From contig JAGWNO010000119.1 in the NCBI GenBank assembly GCA_028871235.1, positions 1 to 6,258 of the forward strand: DNA of 6,258 nucleotides, in the 5' to 3' direction. Each line of letters opens with the position of its first letter. Position 1 is the stretch's first letter. The DNA comes from Gammaproteobacteria bacterium (GTDB taxonomy: Bacteria > Pseudomonadota > Gammaproteobacteria > Natronospirales > REEB76). Shown here one piece after another: positions 1 to 6,252 of this stretch. A model generated the notes under the pieces. It did no database searches. It saw only the letters and a list, made by a program, of their open reading frames with translations, and was not told where the DNA came from. The position numbers were made by a program, and so were the translations under genes.

Positions 1-112
1 ATTATGCCAACGCAAGCAGTGGACACGGCGCATCGGCGCTACTGCTGAGAATGAATCCAGAATAGCGGTGTAGCCGCGCGTAAATACTCGGATTTCAACG
101 CGTGTGACGCAC

Positions 113-742
113 ATGACACTGGAAAAACTCGTCAACATGTTCATCGTGCTGTTCGTGGTGGTGGACCCGTTCGGCGTCACGCCCATGTTCGGCGCGCTCA
201 CCGGTGGTTGGGATGACACCCATCGCCGGCGCATGGCCTTCAAGGGCACGCTGCTGGCCACCGCCATCCTGCTCATATTCGCCTGCATCGGCGCGTGGCT
301 GCTGCATACCCTGGGCATCAGCCTGCCGGCCTTCAAGATTGCCGGCGGCATCCTCTTGTTCCTCATCGCCATAGACATGGTTTTCGCGCGCCAGTCGGGC
401 GGCCGTTCCACTACCGGCCGGGAAGAGGCGGAGGCGCGCTTCAAGGAGGACATCTCGGTGTTCCCGCTGGCATTCCCGCTGATCGCCGGACCCGGCGCGC
501 TCACCACCATCCTGCTGATGGTGGGTGAGGGCCACGGCCGGCTGCTGTATTTCGTCAGCGTGATCGCGGTGCTGCTGCTGGTGCTCGCCATCACGCTGCT
601 GTGCCTGCTGGCTGCCGGCCGCATCATGAAAATCCTGGGGGAGACCGGTTCCAATGTGATGGACCGGTTGTTCGGCGTGATCCTGGCGGCGCTGGCGGTG
701 CAGTTCGTGGTGGATGGCGTAAAGGCGGGGTTCTTCAGTTAG
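113..742 (+). CDS. MarC family integral membrane protein
   Basis: Small polytopic inner-membrane protein of the MarC/YhgN family, 209 residues, close to the usual family length of about 200-220. Visible family marks are the DPFG motif at residues 18-21 at the end of the first hydrophobic segment, and the PLAFPLIAGPGALTT stretch at 118-132, a typical MarC re-entrant or helix-start motif. Hydrophobic segments lie near 6-28, 46-67, 71-91, 117-136, 145-168 and 186-208, giving about six membrane passes. A charged loop (about 93-113) separates the two halves. The biochemical role of the family is not settled; despite its name, E. coli MarC was shown not to cause multidrug resistance, and a transport function is only presumed. 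The ATG at 113 was chosen; a GTG at 104 would add three residues, and neither has a convincing Shine-Dalgarno sequence. The gene stands alone and converges on the lipid transport genes. Family assignment is firm; function is open. Confidence 0.9.
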   Translation: MTLEKLVNMFIVLFVVVDPFGVTPMFGALTGGWDDTHRRRMAFKGTLLATAILLIFACIGAWLLHTLGISLPAFKIAGGILLFLIAIDMVFARQSGGRSTTGREEAEARFKEDISVFPLAFPLIAGPGALTTILLMVGEGHGRLLYFVSVIAVLLLVLAITLLCLLAAGRIMKILGETGSNVMDRLFGVILAALAVQFVVDGVKAGFFS

Positions 743-744
743 AC

Positions 745-763
745 AGCTGCAAAAGTTGTAGCT
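745..763. terminator. Short hairpin between convergent genes, possible terminator
   Basis: Directly after the marC-family stop codon, bases 745-752 can pair with 756-763 as an 8-bp stem (one G-U pair in the + strand RNA) closed by a 3-base loop. It sits in the 88-base gap between two convergent genes, where a bidirectional terminator would be expected. There is no T-run after the stem on either strand and the stem is only moderately stable, so intrinsic termination here is doubtful. The rest of the gap, up to 830, shows nothing else recognisable. Confidence 0.25.
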
Positions 764-830
764 CCTCCTCCTGGGAAGATGCAAGGCCGCTCGGGATTGT
801 ATTTCAGGGGTGGCAGAAAAGACCGCCGCA

Positions 831-1853
831 TTACTGCTGAAACTGAACGGACGTCTGATTAGGATCGCCGCCGTTCTTCAGGTAATCGGCAAGCTGCGTT
901 GCCTGAAAGGCCGCAGCGCCATCACCCAGCGCCTTGTCTGCCTCAGCCAGTTTTTCCAAATCCCGCACTGAATGGCTGCGGTCGTACATGGAGAGCCGCA
1001 CATTGAGAGCGCGTTGCAGTCTGTCGCGCGCGCCGGTCCAGTCTTGCTGCGTCATGAGCATGTCCGCCCATTCCTCGTGGGTGGCGGCGATACCGGGCCG
1101 GAAGTAGGCGGCGCGGTAGGCGCTCAGGGCTTGCGCATAGAGTGCGGCAGCCCGCTGCATGTTGCCGTGAGCGCGCGCCGCCAGGGCTTCAAGGCGTTGA
1201 TAGCGGGCCTTATTGAGTGCATCCGGATTCTCGCCGAGACTCGCACTCAGTTTCGCTAACCATGCGGCCGCATCCGCTGATTTGAGATCAAACGCCACCT
1301 GGGTGCGTGCGAACAGCGCTGCCTGCCGGATATCCGCCTGCACACCGGCAGCGTCAAGCAGGCCGTCGATTGTTTTTGCGGCCGCGGCCTGGTCCCCCGC
1401 CTGCATGTCGGCGTAGGCCTCGAGCAAGGTGACCTGGGGTTTGCGGTCGGGGAAATTTCCATTCGCAAGTATGTTGTCCGCATCACCGAGGCAGGCGCGG
1501 GCGGCGGCATAGTCGCCCTGGCCGAGGGCGCTGTCGGCCAGGTCGATGAGCGCATCCAGTTGACCGGCGCGGTCATCCACGCTGCGGTAGCGGGCGAGCG
1601 CGCGGCCGAAGAAATTGCGGGCTTCCGCGTAGCGGTTGTCCTGGTAGGCCTGCATGCCCAACTGCATGGCGCTGCGCACGTCCATCACCACCGCGGGCTG
1701 GTGCACCGGCCGGCTGCCGCAGGCCGCAAGCTGCAGGGCCAATAACATGCCGATGAAAACATGCAGGTAGGAGTAACCGTCCCGGCCACGATTTCGGAGA
1801 GCTCGCGGCGGGGACCAGCGCTCCCACATCCGGATGTTGGTTTTGTCAATCAT
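831..1853 (-). CDS. TPR-repeat lipoprotein, last gene of MCE transporter operon
   Basis: Predicted lipoprotein of 340 residues with tetratricopeptide-like repeats; I do not recognise a named gene. A hydrophobic segment at about 32-44 ends in the lipobox L42-A43-A44-C45, so the mature protein should start at Cys45 with a lipid anchor. Gly46 and Ser47 follow, with no Asp at +2 to suggest inner-membrane retention, so an outer-membrane location is plausible. Helix pairs of TPR type are visible at about 62-95, 98-131, 217-250 and 256-290, with alanine-rich helices between, so almost the whole mature part is an alpha-helical scaffold. The start at 1853 overlaps the MCE gene by 8 bases. It leaves an unusually long basic region before the signal core, so the ATG at 1829 (residue 9) or a later start is possible. 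Position suggests a partner or periplasmic adaptor of the lipid transporter, where a PqiC/DUF330-type auxiliary lipoprotein is often found; this sequence does not obviously resemble that family. Confidence 0.8.
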   Translation of the reverse strand: MIDKTNIRMWERWSPPRALRNRGRDGYSYLHVFIGMLLALQLAACGSRPVHQPAVVMDVRSAMQLGMQAYQDNRYAEARNFFGRALARYRSVDDRAGQLDALIDLADSALGQGDYAAARACLGDADNILANGNFPDRKPQVTLLEAYADMQAGDQAAAAKTIDGLLDAAGVQADIRQAALFARTQVAFDLKSADAAAWLAKLSASLGENPDALNKARYQRLEALAARAHGNMQRAAALYAQALSAYRAAYFRPGIAATHEEWADMLMTQQDWTGARDRLQRALNVRLSMYDRSHSVRDLEKLAEADKALGDGAAAFQATQLADYLKNGGDPNQTSVQFQQ

Positions 1854-2856
1854 CGGGCGGGCGAACCGGCGTCAGGGTGCGTGTGGAAGGTTTGGGCACC
1901 GATGAGGAGATGGGCCAGGTGTTCTGGATGGCCTGCAGCGTCTGGTCGGTCTGGTCCAGGATCTGGCGGGTGCGCATCACCATGTCGGGCATGGCCTGCA
2001 ACTGGTAGTTCACCGTGCCCATGGTGGTGTTGAGTTGCGTCACCAGCTTGCGGCTCTGGGCGATGAGTGCCGGCAGATCGCCGGAGGCGGAAGTGGCGTT
2101 GTTGAGCAGCGGCCGGATCTCCTGCAGACGTGCCTGGGTCTCCTTGAGGGTGCCGGCCAGCGCCTGCATGGCGGCGGCGGTGTTGTCACCGGTGCCCCGG
2201 TCGAACAGCAGCTTGCCGGCCGTGCCCTGGCCCGAGGCCACTTGCGTGCTGATGGTCCTGAGGTTGGCGCTCACCGCCGCCAGGTTGCGCACCACGTCGC
2301 CCACTTCCTTGGGATCGATCTGCGCGCTTACCGCGTCGATCTTGGCGAGCGTGGCCTTCACATCCTGCAGTACCGGCACCACCTGCGCGATGATCTGGTC
2401 GATGGACAGCGGCTCTTCCAGCGGGATGGTGGCGCCGTCGGGAATGATGGGCTGGCCGGGCGAACCGGCGCTGATCTCGATGGCGGTGTTACCGAGCACC
2501 GAGAGCTTGCTCAAGCCCGCGTGCGAGTCGCTGCGGATGAGGTTATGGTACTTCTCCAGGATCTTCAGGGTGATGGTGATGCGGTTATCGGGGGTGATGC
2601 CCACCGCGCTCACGTTGCCCACGTCCAGTCCGGAGACCACCACATGGGTATCGGTGCTGATGCCCTGGGCGTTGTGCAGATAGGCATGCAGGATGAATTT
2701 CTTCTGGAACAGTCGCGCGGTCTGCTGGTTGAACGCCAGCATGCTGAACACCAGCGCGATGGCGACCAGCACGAACGCGCCCACCAGCCGCTCGCGCGCC
2801 GTGTAGGAGAGCTGATGGATGTAATGCACGTGGCCCGGCTGGTTTTTTTCCGCCAT
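1846..2856 (-). CDS. MCE/MlaD-domain substrate-binding protein of lipid ABC transporter
   Basis: Periplasmic, inner-membrane-anchored lipid-binding component of an MCE transporter, 336 residues. One transmembrane helix lies at about 24-42. An MCE (MlaD-like) domain follows at about 54-135, with the typical HNAQGI segment (61-66), a VSGLDVGNV-type turn and a LSVLGNTAIEI strand. The remainder, about 140-310, is a long alpha-helical region rich in Gln, Ala, Leu and Thr with a GQGTAGKLL segment common in longer MCE proteins. The tail is proline- and threonine-rich. MlaD proper is about 180 residues, so this is a longer form. In better-studied MCE proteins such tails pack as a hexameric helical bundle or tunnel, so a channel across part of the periplasm is inferred. 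The ATG at 2856 was chosen because it lies 14 bases after the ATPase stop, with an AGGG at 2866-2869 at good spacing. A longer in-frame start at 2949 would sit inside the ATPase gene and add non-homologous residues. Confidence 0.92.
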   Translation of the reverse strand: MAEKNQPGHVHYIHQLSYTARERLVGAFVLVAIALVFSMLAFNQQTARLFQKKFILHAYLHNAQGISTDTHVVVSGLDVGNVSAVGITPDNRITITLKILEKYHNLIRSDSHAGLSKLSVLGNTAIEISAGSPGQPIIPDGATIPLEEPLSIDQIIAQVVPVLQDVKATLAKIDAVSAQIDPKEVGDVVRNLAAVSANLRTISTQVASGQGTAGKLLFDRGTGDNTAAAMQALAGTLKETQARLQEIRPLLNNATSASGDLPALIAQSRKLVTQLNTTMGTVNYQLQAMPDMVMRTRQILDQTDQTLQAIQNTWPISSSVPKPSTRTLTPVRPPDD

Positions 2857-2870
2857 GTGTTGCTGCCCTG

Positions 2871-3605
2871 CTAGGCCGCGGCGTCCAGGAAACCACGCAC
2901 CGCCGGCAAGGTGGCAGCGGCGAAATCCGTCCAGCCCGGGAACGGCCATACCCCCTGGGGATGGATGAACACGATGTCATCCGCATAGCGCTTCACGAAG
3001 CCGAGATTGTGGGTGGCTACGAGCACCGTCAGGTTCCGCTCGCGCTTCAAGCGCAGGTAGATTTCCGCTTCCCGCCGCCGGCAGGCATCGTCCGCCATAT
3101 GGAAGGGCTCATCCAGGAACAGCAGTTCCGGCGAGAGCATGAGGCAGCGGGCGATGGCAAGCAAGAGGCGTTCGTGCAAGTTGAGGAAGGCGGGCAGCGC
3201 ATCCCGGCGGCCGGTGTAACCGAGGAATTCCAGGGTTTCCAGCGCCTTCACGCGCACCGCGGCGGCCGTGCCGAGACGGTGATAGAGCGCCGGCAGCATC
3301 ACGTTGCTGAAACCGTCCACCACCGACAACAGCGGCGCGCTGGCATTGATGAAGGCGGCGCGGCAGCGCAACCGGCGCCACGCCGGTGTGTCAAGGCGCA
3401 TGACATCCAGGCCGAGGAGCTGCAGACGTCCCGCTGCCGGCAGCTCCACGCCGGCGAGCATGCGCAGCCAGGTGGTCTTGCCGGCGCCGTCCGGGCCCAC
3501 CAGGCAGACGATGCGGCCGCTGCCGGTCTGATAGCTGAGACTGTGCGGGAACGCCTCACCCTGGGGACGGACGGCTTCCGCGGACAGCAGCATGCCGGTG
3601 CTCAT
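2871..3605 (-). CDS. ABC transporter ATPase of MCE lipid transporter, degenerate signature motif
   Basis: Cytoplasmic nucleotide-binding subunit, 244 residues, in the MlaF position of the cassette. Walker A GPDGAGKTT is at 37-45, Walker B LLFLD at 161-165 with catalytic Glu166, and the switch His199 lies in VATHN. Several elements are unusual: where LSGGQ or LSGGM should precede the AIAR helix there is LNLHE (141-145). The Q-loop region (about 83-95) has no Gln. The usual SALD-type D-loop after Walker B is replaced by FHMADD (168-173). Spacing of these regions to the conserved motifs is normal and the frame is open, so this is divergence within a complete gene, not truncation or frameshift. 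The protein is a little shorter than MlaF (about 270). Its ATG overlaps the permease stop as ATGA, implying translational coupling. It may be a weakly active ATPase, may pair with another ATPase encoded elsewhere, or may use an altered cycle (inference). Confidence 0.9.
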   Translation of the reverse strand: MSTGMLLSAEAVRPQGEAFPHSLSYQTGSGRIVCLVGPDGAGKTTWLRMLAGVELPAAGRLQLLGLDVMRLDTPAWRRLRCRAAFINASAPLLSVVDGFSNVMLPALYHRLGTAAAVRVKALETLEFLGYTGRRDALPAFLNLHERLLLAIARCLMLSPELLFLDEPFHMADDACRRREAEIYLRLKRERNLTVLVATHNLGFVKRYADDIVFIHPQGVWPFPGWTDFAAATLPAVRGFLDAAA

Positions 3606-4411
3606 CGCGCCACCACCGCCAGCAGGCCGTCCACCAGGAACACCAGCACCAAGCTGGTGACGATGGCGCGCTGGGTCTGCTGCGGCAGTTCCGTGGGGGA
3701 AGTCTGCACACGCAAACCGTGGAAGCAGGCGGTGGCGGCGATGATGACGCCGAACAGCAGGTTCTTGAGAGCGAACACCACCAGCTGTGACGGCTGCAAG
3801 GCCTCCGCCATGCGCACCAGCTGCTGGGCATACACCGTGGAGAACAGCAGGCCGTTCAGGAACACCCCGCCGAACAGCGCGATGGCGGCGAAATAGATCG
3901 CCAGCGTGAACTGCGCCACCGCCGCGCCGAGCACGCGCGGCGTGACGAAGAACGTGTTCACGTTGATGCCGAGCAGTTCCAGGCCCTCCACTTCGCGGTG
4001 CAACTTCATGGAACCGAGATCCACGGCGATGGCGGAGCCGGAACGGCCGATGAGCACGATGGCGGTGAGCAGCGAGGAGAGTTCCACGCCCACTATATTG
4101 GTGAGCAGCACCGCCACATCGCGCTCTGAACCCAGCGCCTGGGCGAGCGACAGGATCTGCGAGGTGATGGACAGGCCCACCGCCAGGGCCAGCAGCGTCA
4201 CCACCGGCAGGGCGTCCACGCCGGTGAAGATGATCTGGGAGATCAGCGTCTGCAGGGTGGCGCGGTTGAACAGGCGTCCGTGACCGCTCCAGTCGCGGAT
4301 GGCCTTGACGGCGAAGATGGTGAGATCCAGCAGGTAGGCGCCCAGGGACAGCGTGCGCCGTCCCGTCCAACCGAGGGCTGCCGCGAGCCTGCCGAAGGCT
4401 GCCTCCGCCAC
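3602..4411 (-). CDS. MlaE-family ABC transporter permease
   Basis: Inner-membrane permease of the MlaE (DUF140) family, 269 residues, moving lipid between the membrane and its MCE partner. The N-terminal 45 residues form the amphipathic interface helix region; no STAS domain precedes it. Family marks are the segment ISQIIFTGVDALPVVTLLAL (about 57-76) and the highly conserved block from Arg123 to about 162. That block contains GRSGSAIAVDLGSM, the coupling-helix motif EVEGLELLG and TPRVLG. Further membrane helices lie near 166-190, 203-222 and 245-266. No ATG starts the frame: TTG at 4420 and GTG at 4411 are the candidates. GTG was preferred because a GGAAAGAG stretch (4421-4428) sits 9 bases upstream of it, whereas that stretch abuts the TTG. 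The upstream gap to trmB is about 70 bases with no clear promoter or terminator. The stop overlaps the ATPase start. Family assignment is firm; the lipid carried is unknown. Confidence 0.92.
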   Translation of the reverse strand: MAEAAFGRLAAALGWTGRRTLSLGAYLLDLTIFAVKAIRDWSGHGRLFNRATLQTLISQIIFTGVDALPVVTLLALAVGLSITSQILSLAQALGSERDVAVLLTNIVGVELSSLLTAIVLIGRSGSAIAVDLGSMKLHREVEGLELLGINVNTFFVTPRVLGAAVAQFTLAIYFAAIALFGGVFLNGLLFSTVYAQQLVRMAEALQPSQLVVFALKNLLFGVIIAATACFHGLRVQTSPTELPQQTQRAIVTSLVLVFLVDGLLAVVAR

Positions 4412-4480
4412 GTTGCACAACTCTTTCCGCGTTGCAGCGCAACAGCCTAGAAGAAGGCCGCGCGCGCCGCAATGGGGCGC

Positions 4481-5167
4481 TCAGCGCCGCATCCACACCA
4501 GATCGCGCACCGCATGGCCGAGGCCGAGGCCGCGGCGTTCGAACCTGGTGAGCGGCCGTTCCGCCGGCCGCGGCGCATAATCGCCGGCCGCGGCCAGGTT
4601 GATGAAATCGGTGTTTTGCGTCAGTACCGCCAGCATATGTTCGGCGTAACCGGGCCAGTCGGTGGCCAGATGGAAACGTCCGCCGCTCTTCAATTTATCC
4701 GCCACCAGCGCCACGAATTCCGCCTGCACCAGGCGGCGTTTGTGATGGCGTTTCTTGGGCCAGGGATCGGGGAAATACAGCAACACCGCATCCAGACTGC
4801 CAGCGGGCACGCAGCGCGTCAGCACCTCCACCGCATCGGCGCACACTACCCGCACATTGCTCAGCTGTTCCGCTTCCACCGCCATGAGCAGGCGGCCGAC
4901 GCCGGGGCGATGCACCTCGATGCCGAGGAAATCCCGTTGCGGGTGCAGCCGTGCCAGTTCCGCCAGCGTGTCGCCGTTGCCGAAGCCGATCTCCAGCGTG
5001 CGGCCGGCGTCGCGGCCGAACAGCCGCGGAAAATCGAATGGCGCCAGGCCGGGGTCGAGGCCGTACTTCGGCAGCAGCATCGCCAGCGCCCGCTCCTGCG
5101 CCGGCGTCATGCGGCCTTCGCGGCGCACGAAACTGCGGATGCGTCGCGGCGCCGGCGGCTGGTTCAG
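4481..5167 (-). CDS. trmB: tRNA (guanine-N7)-methyltransferase TrmB
   Basis: S-adenosylmethionine-dependent enzyme that methylates N7 of G46 in the variable loop of tRNAs; cytoplasmic. The Rossmann-type SAM motif EIGFGNGDTLAELA is at 59-72, the GIEVHRPGVG strand at 82-91, the signature YFPDPWPKKRHHKRRL at 131-146, and the typical C-terminal TRFERRGLGLGH block near 206-217. The family N-terminal motif RRIRSFVRREGR is at 8-19. With the start used here the protein has 228 residues, close to E. coli TrmB (239). The start is unusual: no ATG, GTG or TTG lies between the thiG stop and that conserved motif. The first GTG (5128) and ATG (5110) fall inside or after it. I chose the CTG at 5167, which overlaps the thiG stop as CTGA and has a GGGA seven bases upstream; coupling to thiG translation is inferred. 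Identity is very secure, the exact start is not. Confidence 0.93.
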   Translation of the reverse strand: MNQPPAPRRIRSFVRREGRMTPAQERALAMLLPKYGLDPGLAPFDFPRLFGRDAGRTLEIGFGNGDTLAELARLHPQRDFLGIEVHRPGVGRLLMAVEAEQLSNVRVVCADAVEVLTRCVPAGSLDAVLLYFPDPWPKKRHHKRRLVQAEFVALVADKLKSGGRFHLATDWPGYAEHMLAVLTQNTDFINLAAAGDYAPRPAERPLTRFERRGLGLGHAVRDLVWMRR

Positions 5168-5973
5168 AAAAACATCCCGTCCAGCGGCGAGGAGGCGGAA
5201 GCGAAGCGCTTGCGCGGGATGCGGCCGGCGAGATACGCCTCGCGGCCTGCGGCCACGGCTTTCTGCATGGCGGCAGCCATGAGCAGGGGATCCCTCGCCA
5301 GCGCCACGGCGGTGTTCATGAGCACGCCGTCGCAGCCCAGTTCCATGGCGATGGCGGCGTCCGAAGCGGTGCCCACGCCCGCATCCACCAGCACCGGCAC
5401 GCGGGCGTTCTCCACGATGGTGAGGATGTTCCAGGGATTGCGGATGCCGAGCCCCGAGCCGATGGGCGCGCCCAGCGGCATCACCGCCACGCAACCGAGT
5501 TCTTCCAGACGTTTTGCCACCAGCGGATCGTCGCTGGTGTACACCATCACCTGGAAATCTTCCTTGATAAGCGTCTCCGCCGCCTTCAGGGTCTCGGTGA
5601 TGTCGGGAAACAGTGTCTGCTCGTCCCCCAGCACTTCCAGTTTCACCAGCCGGTGGCCGTCCAGCAGTTCGCGCGCCAGCCGGCAGGTGCGCACCGCGTC
5701 CGCGGCGTTGTAGCAGCCGGCGGTGTTGGGCAGGATGGTGTATCTGCTGGGCGGCAATACCTCGAGCAGATTCGGTTCATCCTGCTTCTGGCCGATGTTG
5801 GTGCGGCGGATGGCCACCGTCACGATCTCCGCGCCGCTCGCCTCCACCGCGCGGCGGGTCGCGTCCAGGTCCTTGTATTTGCCGGTGCCGATTAACAGGC
5901 GTGAGCGGTACCGGCGGCCGGCCAGCATGAAGCTGTCGGCGTCATTGCCTGCATGTTTTGCAGAGATGTTCAT
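5164..5973 (-). CDS. thiG: Thiazole synthase ThiG
   Basis: Forms the thiazole phosphate ring of thiamine from 1-deoxy-D-xylulose 5-phosphate, dehydroglycine and the sulfur of ThiS thiocarboxylate; cytoplasmic TIM-barrel enzyme. The protein has 269 residues, about family length plus a short N-terminal extension. Visible marks are LLIGTGKY at 26-33, the Schiff-base Lys111 in KLEVLGD (111-117), the VMPLGAPIGSGLGI stretch in the second half, and the phosphate-binding VDAGVGTASDAA followed by GVLMNTA. The C-terminus continues to DGMFF. The start at 5973 has an AGGAG at 5979-5983 with a five-base spacer, which decides it over the internal Met16. It lies 78 bases downstream of thiS, most of that gap being a heptamer tandem repeat, and its stop overlaps the probable start of trmB. 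No thiF, thiH, thiO or thiE is present in the window. All expected motifs are intact. Confidence 0.97.
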   Translation of the reverse strand: MNISAKHAGNDADSFMLAGRRYRSRLLIGTGKYKDLDATRRAVEASGAEIVTVAIRRTNIGQKQDEPNLLEVLPPSRYTILPNTAGCYNAADAVRTCRLARELLDGHRLVKLEVLGDEQTLFPDITETLKAAETLIKEDFQVMVYTSDDPLVAKRLEELGCVAVMPLGAPIGSGLGIRNPWNILTIVENARVPVLVDAGVGTASDAAIAMELGCDGVLMNTAVALARDPLLMAAAMQKAVAAGREAYLAGRIPRKRFASASSPLDGMFF

Positions 5974-5978
5974 CTATA

Positions 5979-5983
5979 CTCCT
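5979..5983 (-). promoter_or_regulatory. Ribosome binding site of thiG
   Basis: On the - strand this reads AGGAG, five bases before the thiG ATG. It is the clearest Shine-Dalgarno sequence in the window and begins only three bases after the end of the heptamer repeat array, so changes in repeat number would alter the thiS-thiG distance without damaging this site. Confidence 0.7.
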
Positions 5984-5986
5984 GTC

Positions 5987-6044
5987 TGCGTGCTGCGTGC
6001 TGCGTGCTGCGTGCTGCGTGCTGCGTGCTGCGTGCTGCGTGCTG
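5987..6044. repeat. Heptamer tandem repeat, eight perfect copies, in thiS-thiG gap
   Basis: Eight uninterrupted, identical copies of TGCGTGC (+ strand; GCACGCA on the coding strand) run from 5987 to 6042, followed by two bases of a ninth. The array fills about three quarters of the 78-base space between the thiS stop and the thiG start. Each unit is a strict pyrimidine-purine alternation, broken only at unit junctions. No other copies of the array were seen in the window. Perfect identity points to recent expansion by slipped-strand replication, so copy number probably varies between strains (inference). It lies outside coding sequence, so a change in copy number would alter spacing, not a reading frame. 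Confidence 0.97.
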
Positions 6045-6051
6045 GGGCGTA

Positions 6052-6252
6052 TCAACCGCCGCCTATGGCGTGCACGATTTCCACTTTATCGCCGGGTTTG
6101 AAGCGGTATTCAGCATGGCTGCTGCGCGGCACGATCGCGCCGTTGACTTCCAGCGCGACGCGTTTGCCGGCGAGTTGCAGCTGCTGGATGAGTTCCCGGG
6201 CGGTGAATGCCGCGGCTATCTCGGTGACGGCGCCATTGACGAGAATCTGCAT
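6052..6252 (-). CDS. thiS: Sulfur carrier protein ThiS
   Basis: Ubiquitin-fold sulfur carrier for thiamine thiazole synthesis, 66 residues, exactly the family size. It starts with the typical MQILVNG strand, has VNGAIVPRS in the middle (about 37-45) and GDKVEIVHAIGGG at the C-terminus. The terminal Gly-Gly is adenylated by ThiF and converted to a thiocarboxylate that donates sulfur to ThiG. The ending in three glycines is seen in other proteobacterial ThiS proteins and is not a defect. The ATG at 6252 is six bases from the window edge, so its ribosome binding site, promoter and any thiamine riboswitch lie outside. It is the first visible gene of the - strand run. Confidence 0.95.
   Translation of the reverse strand: MQILVNGAVTEIAAAFTARELIQQLQLAGKRVALEVNGAIVPRSSHAEYRFKPGDKVEIVHAIGGG

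Noticed and set aside
1..112. Possible tail of an upstream gene or promoter for the MarC-family gene
   Set aside because: All + frames hit stops by position 76 without recognisable protein sequence, and AT-richer bases at 81-88 give only a poor -10 match with no good -35.
95..784. - strand open frame of 229 codons opposite the MarC-family gene
   Set aside because: The + strand translation has the MarC motifs and membrane helices; the opposite frame is Gln/His/Arg-rich shadow sequence.
2035..2874. Long + strand open frame of 279 codons opposite the MCE gene
   Set aside because: Antisense shadow of a confidently identified MCE gene; translation is rich in Gly, His, Arg and Gln with no recognisable domain.
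2857..2949. Longer start for the MCE protein at 2949
   Set aside because: It would overlap the ATPase coding end and adds about 31 residues without family resemblance, while the ATG at 2856 has proper spacing and a ribosome binding site.
4472..5713. Long + strand open frame of 413 codons opposite trmB and thiG
   Set aside because: It lies antisense to two genes with full sets of family motifs, and its translation is Arg/Gln/His-rich low-complexity sequence typical of the shadow of GC-rich genes.
6052..6060. Triple-glycine end of ThiS as an abnormal C-terminus
   Set aside because: The required terminal Gly-Gly is present and an extra preceding Gly is common in proteobacterial ThiS.
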